DNA from: JBDSKH01 sp035495435
GTDB taxonomy: Bacteria > Actinomycetota > Actinomycetes > Actinomycetales > Microbacteriaceae
DNA length: 64,000 bases
Direction: 5' to 3'
Assembly: GCA_035495435.1 (NCBI GenBank)
Contig: DATJFV010000051.1
Location: 1 to 64,000 of the forward strand
Part shown: piece after piece, positions 1 to 7,648 of the stretch
Position numbering within the stretch: position 1 is the first letter of the stretch
Layout: the number at the start of each line of letters is the position of its first letter
Position numbers and translations under genes: made by a program
The notes under the pieces: generated by a model
Told to the model about the DNA's origin: nothing
Databases searched by the model: none
What the model saw: the letters and a program-made list of their open reading frames with translations, nothing else

Positions 1-232
1 CCCACCGGCTGACGATCAACAGGTGCCGCCCGACCATTGGCCCGGTTTGCTCGACCTCACGGCGCAGCCACTCTGGGGTGCAGACGTTGACATCGAAGCT
101 CTCTTCTCCGGGTCCGTCAGCGGGACCCGCAAGAATTCGAATCCATTGGCTTGCATTGCCGGGATCCGCGACCGAAGCCATTTCGAGCGGATCGCCGTCG
201 ATCGTCGCGAGATTGCGGATAGCTGCCCTCAT
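1..232 (-). CDS. Imm8-like immunity protein, partial (C-terminus beyond window edge)
   Basis: This reading frame starts with ATG at 232 and runs off the window start, giving 77 residues. It contains GEESFDVNVCTPEWL at residues 42-56, which closely matches the hallmark GEESFxxxVCTPxWL of the Imm8 family of immunity proteins. Those are small cytoplasmic proteins that neutralise polymorphic toxins. No toxin gene is visible in the window, so it may be an orphan immunity gene or its partner lies beyond base 1. The start sits directly behind a copy of the ychF 3' end (234-264), which supplies TTAGG as a weak ribosome-binding site 8 nt from the ATG. Family assignment is from motif memory; the rest of the protein cannot be seen. 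Confidence 0.7.
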   Translation of the reverse strand, partial: MRAAIRNLATIDGDPLEMASVADPGNASQWIRILAGPADGPGEESFDVNVCTPEWLRREVEQTGPMVGRHLLIVSRW

Positions 233-233
233 G

Positions 234-264
234 CCAAATGCCTAACTGTGGCGGAACTCCACGA
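234..264 (-). repeat. Direct repeat copy A of the ychF 3' end
   Basis: This 31-bp segment matches 584-614 at 28 of 31 positions, in the same orientation and exactly 350 bp away. Read on the minus strand it would encode the same last residues and stop codon (VEFRHS stop) as ychF, although no ychF body precedes it here. It lies just before the start of the Imm8-like gene, so each small gene in the patch is preceded by one copy. Confidence 0.8.
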
Positions 265-266
265 GC

Positions 267-572
267 TCAGGCTTCCCATCTAACGTTCTCGAAGCCTCTG
301 CCGACAAACTCTGGCCAATGCTGGCTGATGAAGTCCGCCAGTTGCGCGTGCTCGACCCACTCAACAGACCATTGGCCGAACTGCTGCGCGGATCGTGCAT
401 CATCGGGCCAGTACGAGTCCTCGCATTCGAACTCGCCGGTCTCATCCCACGGCTTGTCGTGGAGTTCCCAAATCCCATCGAGTGGCACGACGAGCACGGC
501 TCGTCCGGCGAGTTCGCCGGCACCACCTCGACCGCCTGCCACTGCGCGTGTGGCGAACGGCGAACCTTCCAT
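267..572 (-). CDS. Small acidic Trp-rich hypothetical protein (possible immunity protein)
   Basis: The 101-residue protein is not recognised. It is acidic and tryptophan-rich (PWDETGEFECEDSYW, GQWSVEWVEH), has no signal peptide or membrane segment, and has the size and charge of many immunity proteins. The ATG at 572 is chosen because GGAG lies 9 nt upstream; a TTG at 587 would add five residues and sits inside the ychF-tail repeat. It lies between the end of ychF and the Imm8-like gene on the same strand, bracketed by the two 31-bp repeat copies. By position I infer it is a cassette gene of the same class as its Imm8-like neighbour. No homologue is claimed. Confidence 0.55.
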   Translation of the reverse strand: MEGSPFATRAVAGGRGGAGELAGRAVLVVPLDGIWELHDKPWDETGEFECEDSYWPDDARSAQQFGQWSVEWVEHAQLADFISQHWPEFVGRGFENVRWEA

Positions 573-583
573 GACGATCGACT

Positions 584-614
584 CCAAATACCTAACTGTG
601 CCGGAACTCGACGA
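584..614 (-). repeat. Direct repeat copy B, the native ychF 3' end
   Basis: This is the authentic 3' end of ychF including its TAG stop. The partner copy is at 234-264; the three mismatches are at 590, 601 and 610. The pair flanks a 350-bp unit holding a single small gene, an arrangement expected of attachment-like duplications or cassette insertion at a gene end. Confidence 0.8.
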
Positions 615-1662
615 CGTCGCCGTCCTGCATCACGTAGTCCTTGCCCTCGATCCGCGCCTTGCCGCGCGCCCGCGCCTCGGCGATCGACCCGGCCGCGACG
701 AGGTCGTCGAACGACACGATCTCGGCCTTGATGAATCCGCGTTCGAAGTCGGTGTGGATGACGCCCGCCGCCTGCGGCGCCTTCCAGCCTTTGCCGATGG
801 TCCACGCGCGCGCTTCCTTCGGCCCGGCCGTGAGGTAGGTCTGCAGCCCGAGCGTGTCGAACCCGATCCGCGCCAGCTGGTCGAGCCCCGACTCGGTCTG
901 CCCGGTGGAGGCGAGCAGCTCGGCGGCGTCGTCGGGGTCGAGGTCGATCAGTTCCGACTCGATCTTCGCGTCGAGGAACACTGCCTTCGCGGGCGCCACC
1001 AGCGCCGCCAGTTCGGCCCGTCGCGCATCCGAGGTCAGCACCGCCTCATCCACGTTGAAGACGTAGATGATCGGCTTCGCCGTGAGCAGGCCCAGCTCCT
1101 TGATCGGGGCGAGATCGATGGCGGATGCCGAGAGCGGCTTCCCGGCGTTCAGCCAGTCCACCGCGGCGGTCGCGCTGGCGAGCACGGCGGGATCGAGGCG
1201 CTTGCCCTTCACCTCTTTGTCGTAGCGCGGCAGCGCCTTCTCCAACGTCTGCAGGTCGGCGAGCGCCAGTTCGGTGGTGATCACCTCGAGGTCGGACTTC
1301 GGATCGATGGCGCCGGCGACGTGCACAACGTCGCTGTCGTCGAACCCGCGGACCACCTGAGCGATGGCATCGGCCTCGCGGATGTTGGCCAGGAACTGGT
1401 TGCCGAGGCCCTCGCCCTCGGACGCGCCCTTGACGATGCCGGCGATGTCGACGAACGACACCGTGGCGGGCAGAATCCGCTCGCTGCCGAACAGGCCGGC
1501 AAGTACCTGCAGCCGAGGGTCGGGCAGGTTGACCACGCCGACGTTCGGCTCGATCGTCGCGAAAGGGTAGTTCGCCGCGAGAACGTCGTTCTTGGTCAGC
1601 GCGTTGAAGAGGGTCGACTTGCCGACGTTCGGGAGTCCGACGATTCCGATGGTGAGAGCCAC
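592..1662 (-). CDS. ychF: Redox-regulated ATPase YchF (Obg-like ATPase)
   Basis: The 356-residue protein is a ribosome-associated P-loop NTPase of the TRAFAC/OBG group that prefers ATP. The G1 loop GLPNVGKST is at residues 9-17, the switch region DIAGIVKGA near 72-80, and NVDE (the altered G4 motif of YchF) near 200. The C-terminal TGS domain covers about residues 275-355 and includes FERGFIKAEIVSFDDL and KDYVMQDGDVVEF. Length is normal. The last residues are odd: the family generally ends EFRFNV or similar, whereas here the chain ends EFRHS, and the same altered end is found in the repeat copy at 234-264. This suggests recombination at the gene's 3' terminus. The start is ATG with MALTIGIVGLPN, as in homologues. 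Confidence 0.97.
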   Translation of the reverse strand: MALTIGIVGLPNVGKSTLFNALTKNDVLAANYPFATIEPNVGVVNLPDPRLQVLAGLFGSERILPATVSFVDIAGIVKGASEGEGLGNQFLANIREADAIAQVVRGFDDSDVVHVAGAIDPKSDLEVITTELALADLQTLEKALPRYDKEVKGKRLDPAVLASATAAVDWLNAGKPLSASAIDLAPIKELGLLTAKPIIYVFNVDEAVLTSDARRAELAALVAPAKAVFLDAKIESELIDLDPDDAAELLASTGQTESGLDQLARIGFDTLGLQTYLTAGPKEARAWTIGKGWKAPQAAGVIHTDFERGFIKAEIVSFDDLVAAGSIAEARARGKARIEGKDYVMQDGDVVEFRHS

Positions 1663-1818
1663 GGGGACCCAGCCTAACGACGGGCGCGCCCACGCGACGA
1701 AACGATCACGATCCGGTCACATCCCCATCCGACACGCCCGGGAAGTTGCGGCACCCTCACCGTCTTCACTAACGTGGCCGAGCACTCATCCGACGCTGAT
1801 ACAGAAAGGAGCCGCGCC

Positions 1819-1920
1819 ATGATGCTGACCATCCGGTACATCGCACCTGTCACCGCACCCACGGTCATCGCACCGACCCGCGCCGGCTTCATCGGCGTCG
1901 CCTCCGTCACGGACTGCTAG
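1819..1920 (+). CDS. 33-residue leader-like mini-ORF
   Basis: A strong Shine-Dalgarno AAAGGAG (about 1805-1811) lies 7 nt before ATG-ATG at 1819, followed by 33 codons ending VASVTDC and a TAG. The peptide is moderately hydrophobic and proline/threonine-rich (TIRYIAPVTAPTVIAPTRAGF) and not recognised. It is followed by two GC-rich hairpins (1932-1955, 1969-1983) and then a small basic protein at 2085. That order resembles a translated leader upstream of a regulated gene, but it could also be an independent small peptide. The case rests on the ribosome-binding site only. Confidence 0.45.
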   Translation: MMLTIRYIAPVTAPTVIAPTRAGFIGVASVTDC

Positions 1921-1931
1921 CAGCATCTCTG

Positions 1932-1983
1932 CGCCGCCGTCCGACGACGGTGGCGATGCTCACGAAGCCGGCCCTCCGGGCCG
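1932..1983 (+). promoter_or_regulatory. Two consecutive hairpins in the leader of the 90-residue gene
   Basis: Hairpin 1 pairs 1932-1941 with 1946-1955 (10 bp, one G-U pair, CGAC loop). Hairpin 2 pairs 1969-1974 with 1978-1983 (6 bp, TCC loop). Neither has a following T-run, so they are not classic terminators. They sit between the stop of the mini-ORF and the start at 2085, where attenuation or translational control would act. Confidence 0.4.
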
Positions 1984-2084
1984 AATCCCCGCCCCGTCCG
2001 CGACCCCGCAGCAGTCCATCCGACGCGCCGCCGGTGGTCGATCCCCGGTAACACCCGCTCTCTCACGAAGAGGACAGCATCACC

Positions 2085-2357
2085 ATGAACGCCACCCTGG
2101 CGCCCACCGAAACACGCCATCCCGCCCAACAGCCGCATCAGGCTCAGCCCGTGCGCCGCGTCGGCCTCGCCGACCGCGCCGCGCTGCACCTCGGTGTGGC
2201 TCTGATCAAATGGGGCCGCCGTCCGGTTCTCGGCACCGCCGAACGCCGCGCGAACGCCCTCGAACGCGCGCTGGCGCGCCGCGCCCGCGACGAACGTGTG
2301 CAGGCCCGCCGCGACCGCGCGCTGCTGCAGTACAACCTGCTCCACCGGATCCGTTGA
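2085..2357 (+). CDS. Small basic conserved hypothetical protein
   Basis: The 90-residue protein has a strongly Arg-rich C-terminal half (ERRANALERALARRARDERV) and a short central segment AALHLGVALIKWGRRP that could be an amphipathic or membrane-touching helix. It has the look of an uncharacterised protein type I associate with Microbacteriaceae, but I do not know a function. GAAGAGGAC 13-21 nt before the ATG is an acceptable ribosome-binding site. A strong hairpin at 2384-2410 lies downstream, so this gene and the mini-ORF at 1819 probably form one transcript. Confidence 0.7.
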   Translation: MNATLAPTETRHPAQQPHQAQPVRRVGLADRAALHLGVALIKWGRRPVLGTAERRANALERALARRARDERVQARRDRALLQYNLLHRIR

Positions 2358-2383
2358 CCCGGAATCCCTGATGACCCGGAACC

Positions 2384-2410
2384 GGGTGGCTCGCCCGCGG
2401 CGAGCCACCC
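2384..2410 (+). terminator. Strong GC-rich hairpin, probable U-tail-less terminator
   Basis: Bases 2384-2394 pair perfectly with 2400-2410 (11 bp, loop CCGCG). The hairpin lies 27 bp after the small basic gene and 35 bp before the exonuclease start. There is no T-run, which is common for actinobacterial terminators. Being perfectly symmetric it would act on either strand. Confidence 0.55.
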
Positions 2411-2445
2411 ACCGGGCGTCGGTGCCTCATGTCAGAGTGAGGGAC

Positions 2446-3036
2446 GTGCCGCTCGACTTCACCGCCATCGACTTCGAGACGGCCAACGGCTCCCCCGCCA
2501 GCGCCTGCTCGGTCGGGCTGGTGAAGGTGCGCGACGGCCAGGTGGTCGACCGCATCGGATGGTTCATCCAGCCGCCCGCCGGCCACGACCACTTCGTCGA
2601 GTGGAACACCCGCATACACGGCATCACCGCCGACATGGTGCTCGAGGCCCCCACCTGGGTCGAACAGCTGACCGACCTGGTGGCCTTCACCGGCGACGAC
2701 GTGCTCGTCGCCCACAACGCCGGGTTCGACATGGGTGTGATGAAGTCGGCGTGCATCGCCACCGGCCTCGCCGTGCCGACCTACTCCTATATGTGCAGCC
2801 TGCAGGTGGCGCGGCGCACCTACCACCTCGACAGCTACCGCCTGCCCGTGGTCGCCATGGCTGCCGGGTTCGAAGACTTCCCGCACCACGACGCCGTGGC
2901 CGACGCCGAAGCGTGCGCGGCGATCATGATCCACGCCGCCGACCGGTACGGCGCCATCGACCTGATCGAACTCGGCGGCTATGCCGGGGTGCGCATCAGC
3001 ACCACGGTCGCCGCGCCTGCCGCCGCAGCGTCCTGA
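2446..3036 (+). CDS. DEDDh 3'-5' exonuclease domain protein (DNA polymerase III epsilon-like)
   Basis: The 196-residue protein is a stand-alone exonuclease of the DnaQ/RNase T superfamily. All five catalytic residues are visible: D9 and E11 in FTAIDFETANG, D95 in VAHNAGFD, and H148 and D153 in FPHHDAVADAEAC. The likely activity is metal-dependent 3'-5' removal of nucleotides from DNA or RNA during proofreading, repair or turnover. The start is set at GTG 2446, just before the conserved first strand and with GAGTGAGGG upstream; the longer frame would run through the preceding hairpin. No BRCT or other domain is attached. The substrate cannot be told from sequence. Confidence 0.85.
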   Translation: MPLDFTAIDFETANGSPASACSVGLVKVRDGQVVDRIGWFIQPPAGHDHFVEWNTRIHGITADMVLEAPTWVEQLTDLVAFTGDDVLVAHNAGFDMGVMKSACIATGLAVPTYSYMCSLQVARRTYHLDSYRLPVVAMAAGFEDFPHHDAVADAEACAAIMIHAADRYGAIDLIELGGYAGVRISTTVAAPAAAAS

Positions 3037-3090
3037 ATCGTTATCGAGCGGTACTCCACCGGCGCGCGCCGACCCGCCACAATGGCGACC

Positions 3091-3729
3091 ATGACCTCGA
3101 TGCGCCTCATCATCGGCCTCGCCGCCGCCGCCCTCGTCCTCACCGGCTGCGCACCGGGTGGGGGAACCAGCCCGACCACCGACCCGGTCCCGACCGAGAC
3201 CACCATCGAGACGCCCGAACCGGCAGCCGTGATCCTCTCGCTCGAGGGTCTCACCCTGGTCGACACCAACGGTGACACGCTCGAGGCCACGCAGTTCAGC
3301 GACCCGCAGCCGGTGCTGGCGTTGCTGGATGAGCTGCTCGGCTCGACGCCCGACCCCGAGGTCTACCCCGAGTACGACACCACCGCGTACAGCTGGGGCG
3401 ACGACCTGACCTTCAGCATCCGCGGCGAGGACTACTCGTGGGTGCGCGTCAACGTCGCCGAACTCGGCGGGCTGCCCGTGCAGACCGCCGCGGGCATCCA
3501 GGTCGGATCGAGCCGCGACGACCTGCTCGCCCAGGACGTCTACGACCCGCAGTACGACTTCGACACCGACGGCTTCTCCGACTTCTACGGCCTCGAGCCC
3601 GTCACCAACAACGACTACGAGTCACTGTCGTTTCCCGGACAGCCGGGCACCGACTACATCGAAGCCCAGCTGCAGGGTGACACGGTCAGCACGCTCGCGT
3701 CGCCGTCGAACGACTACACCGACGTCTGA
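3091..3729 (+). CDS. Predicted lipoprotein, unknown function
   Basis: The 212-residue protein begins with a lipoprotein signal peptide: positive MTSMRL, hydrophobic IIGLAAAALVL, then lipobox LTGC with the modified Cys at position 20. A Pro/Thr-rich linker follows, then an acidic, Tyr/Asp-rich extracytoplasmic domain (EVYPEYDTTAYSWGDDL, YDPQYDFDTDGFSDFYGL). The domain is not recognised. ATG 3091 is preferred over ATG 3082 because it gives a compact n-region; either is possible. It converges on mmsA with a 12-bp gap. Confidence 0.75.
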   Translation: MTSMRLIIGLAAAALVLTGCAPGGGTSPTTDPVPTETTIETPEPAAVILSLEGLTLVDTNGDTLEATQFSDPQPVLALLDELLGSTPDPEVYPEYDTTAYSWGDDLTFSIRGEDYSWVRVNVAELGGLPVQTAAGIQVGSSRDDLLAQDVYDPQYDFDTDGFSDFYGLEPVTNNDYESLSFPGQPGTDYIEAQLQGDTVSTLASPSNDYTDV

Positions 3730-3741
3730 GGTGGCCCGCGC

Positions 3742-5235
<1,494 letters not shown>

Positions 5236-5277
5236 GCCCCCATGGTGACGGGGCGGCGATCTGCGATCAAGAGTTGA

Positions 5278-6207
5278 TCATGCACCCGCAGTGTGCGTTT
5301 TCGCAGACGGCACGAGCTCGGCTCGGCGGCTGCGCACCTCGGCGACCAGGGCATCGCGCACCGCGGCGACCGCGGCGAGCCCGCGGCTCTCGGGGCGGAT
5401 CGACATGGCGAACTGCAGGCGGAAATCCACCTCGCGCGGAAGCACCGGAACCAGACCCGGTTCGCGCTCGGCGACGAAGGCGTGCAGCAGACCGATACCC
5501 GCACCGCTGCGGGTCGCCTCCAGCTGCGCGACGGCGCTGGTCGAGCCGAACCCCACCCGCATCCCGCCGAGCAGCGGGGCGAGGTCGAGCTCGCGGACGG
5601 TGAGGAGAGCATCGACGTAGTAGACGAGCAGGTGCTGATCGAGGTCGGCGACCGTGCGGATCGGCGGGTGCGCGTCGAGGTACTCGCGCGATGCGTACAG
5701 CCGCACGGTGTATTCGCTGAGCGGCTCGGACGACATCCGCGAGCCGGCGGCCGAGCCGATCGTCACCGCCAGGTCGAACCCCGCACCGCGCAGGCTGAGC
5801 GGCCGGGTGCTGGTCACGAGCTCGACGATCAGGTCGGGACTCGAGGCCCGCAGGCGGGCGAGCGCCGGTGCGGCGAAGGTCACGGCGAAACCTTCGGGGG
5901 CGACGACCCGGACCGTTCCGCGCAGGCCCGACTCTCCGCCTGCCGCCGCCTCGACCGCCCGTTCGACAGCCTCCTCCAGGGGCGCCGAGCGCATCGCCAC
6001 GTCGCGGCCGATCGCGGTGAGCTCCCACCCGTCCGCGCCGCGATCGAGAAGCCGCACGCCCAGTGCGGCCTCGAGACGGTCGATGCGACGACGCACCGTC
6101 GTGTGGTCGACCCCCAGCAGTGCGGCGGCGCCGACCATGCGCCCCGCGCGGGCGACCGCGAGCAGGGCGCGCAGGTCGTCGGCGCTGACGTCCGGGCGCG
6201 TGGGCAT
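5278..6207 (-). CDS. LysR-family transcriptional regulator
   Basis: The 309-residue protein has an N-terminal winged helix-turn-helix at residues 10-60 (LRALLAVARAGRMVGAAALL, then TTVRRRIDRLEAALGVRLLDR) and a C-terminal periplasmic-binding-like effector domain (LRGTVRVVAPEGF onwards). ATG 6207 is chosen because it gives the standard LysR N-terminus; upstream extension has no family match. It is upstream of mmsA on the same strand, so it is likely to control mmsA and perhaps itself. A 16-bp palindrome lies just upstream at 6221-6236. Confidence 0.9.
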   Translation of the reverse strand: MPTRPDVSADDLRALLAVARAGRMVGAAALLGVDHTTVRRRIDRLEAALGVRLLDRGADGWELTAIGRDVAMRSAPLEEAVERAVEAAAGGESGLRGTVRVVAPEGFAVTFAAPALARLRASSPDLIVELVTSTRPLSLRGAGFDLAVTIGSAAGSRMSSEPLSEYTVRLYASREYLDAHPPIRTVADLDQHLLVYYVDALLTVRELDLAPLLGGMRVGFGSTSAVAQLEATRSGAGIGLLHAFVAEREPGLVPVLPREVDFRLQFAMSIRPESRGLAAVAAVRDALVAEVRSRRAELVPSAKTHTAGA

Positions 6208-6220
6208 GGGTTCACGGTAA

Positions 6221-6236
6221 CGCGCCGCGCGGCGCG
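6221..6236. promoter_or_regulatory. 16-bp perfect palindrome between LysR gene and rmuC
   Basis: The bases CGCGCCGCGCGGCGCG form a perfect inverted repeat in the 70-bp divergent interval between the LysR gene and rmuC. It could be an operator or a small hairpin. It lacks the T-N11-A core of typical LysR sites, and such GC palindromes also arise by chance in this base composition. Confidence 0.25.
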
Positions 6237-6277
6237 CCCGCTGCGGGAATGTCCGGGGCGCTTGCGACACTGTGCGC

Positions 6278-7648
6278 ATGGATCTCACGCTGCTCATCGG
6301 CCTCGCCATCGGGCTCGTCCTCGGCGGCCTCGTCGGGCTGCTCGCCGGGCGCGCACGCCGCGCGACCGGCGCCGTCGATGCCGACCCGGCCGTTCTCGAA
6401 GCGCGGCACGCGCAGACGCTGGCCGAGGTGCGATCCGAGCTGGGATCGCAGCTCTCCGCAGCACAAGCGACGTTGATGGGGCTGCGCGAGCAGCTCGCGC
6501 TCGCGCAGGCGCAGTACCGCGACCTCGACGAGCGCGTCCGGCTCGAGGCGCTCGAGCGCACGAACGCAGCTCAGGCCGAGAGCAAGGTGTTGCAGGCGGT
6601 CACCCCGGTGCAAGAAACTCTGCGGGTCATGCAGGCCAAGCTCACCGAGCTCGAGACCCAGCGCAGCCAGCAGCACGGCGAACTCGCGCAGCAGCTGAAG
6701 GCCGCAGCAGAATCCGAGGAGCGTTTGCGAGCCACCGCCGAGTCGCTGTCCTCGGCCCTCAAGAACAACGCCACCCGCGGGGTCTGGGGCGAGACCCAGC
6801 TGCGCGCGGTCGTCGAGTCGGCGGGCATGCTCGAGCACGTCAACTTCGACGTGCAGTCGAGCATCCAGGTCGAGGGGCGCTCCGCGCGCCCCGACATGAT
6901 CGTGCACCTGCCCGGCGGCAAGAGCATCGCGGTCGACGCCAAGGTGCCGTTCAACTCCTACCTCGAGGCATCCGAGATCCCGTCGACCGCGCCCCCGGCC
7001 GAGCTGGCTCGCCGCGACACGCTGATCAAGCAGCACGTCAAGGCCGTGAGGGATCACGTCAGCGCCCTCGGCGGGCGCAGCTACTGGGACGGACTGGATT
7101 CCAGCCCCGAGATGGTGGTGGCGTTCATCCCGAGCGAGTCATTGCTGTCGGCCGCCCTCGAGGCGGACCGCTCGATCATGGACTTCGCGTTCAGCAAGCA
7201 CGTGGCCCTCGCGTCGCCCGTGACGCTGTTCTCCGTCCTCAAGGCGGTTGCCGTCAGCTGGCGCCACGAAGCAGTGACGAGCGAGGCGAAGGCGCTGTTC
7301 GACGTCAGCCGCGAGCTGTACGGCCGACTCACCACGCTCGCCGGTCACGTGGACAAGCTGGGTCGGTCGATCGAGCGCAGCGTCAAGGACTACAACACGT
7401 TCGTCGGCTCGCTCGAACGCCAGGTGCTTCCGTCGGCGCGGCGGCTCAGTCAGCTGGACGAGTCGAAGGTGCTGCCGCAGCTGAGCGAGATCGAGGAGGA
7501 CACCCGGGAGGTGAGCTCCTCCGACCTCACCGCAGCCATCGAAGACGAGCTGGCGGCGCTGGACGACACCGGCGTCGGGCGGCCCGAACTCGACCTGGGT
7601 CTGCTCGAACCGCCCGCGGCGCCGGCGAAGAAACCGAAGACCGCCTAG
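6278..7648 (+). CDS. rmuC: DNA recombination protein RmuC
   Basis: The 456-residue protein has an N-terminal membrane anchor (residues 4-22, LTLLIGLAIGLVLGGLVGLL), a long coiled coil about 40-165, and the RmuC domain about 180-420 with NNATRGVWGETQLRAVVE and GKSIAVDAKVPFNSYLEA. The domain belongs to the PD-(D/E)XK nuclease-like fold, and the family limits inversions and rearrangements at repeats. The C-terminus is acidic, then lysine-rich. ATG 6278 is preferred to GTG 6272. Its stop overlaps the stop of the convergent ABC transporter gene in a shared CTAG (7645-7648). Confidence 0.93.
   Translation: MDLTLLIGLAIGLVLGGLVGLLAGRARRATGAVDADPAVLEARHAQTLAEVRSELGSQLSAAQATLMGLREQLALAQAQYRDLDERVRLEALERTNAAQAESKVLQAVTPVQETLRVMQAKLTELETQRSQQHGELAQQLKAAAESEERLRATAESLSSALKNNATRGVWGETQLRAVVESAGMLEHVNFDVQSSIQVEGRSARPDMIVHLPGGKSIAVDAKVPFNSYLEASEIPSTAPPAELARRDTLIKQHVKAVRDHVSALGGRSYWDGLDSSPEMVVAFIPSESLLSAALEADRSIMDFAFSKHVALASPVTLFSVLKAVAVSWRHEAVTSEAKALFDVSRELYGRLTTLAGHVDKLGRSIERSVKDYNTFVGSLERQVLPSARRLSQLDESKVLPQLSEIEEDTREVSSSDLTAAIEDELAALDDTGVGRPELDLGLLEPPAAPAKKPKTA

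Noticed and set aside
23..283. Plus-strand frame of 86 codons at the window start
   Set aside because: It is antisense to the Imm8-like gene, which carries a recognisable family motif.
1739..1775. Promoter (TTGCGG followed 17 bp later by CTAACG) before the mini-ORF
   Set aside because: The second element does not fit TANNNT at the right spacing, so the match is no better than chance.
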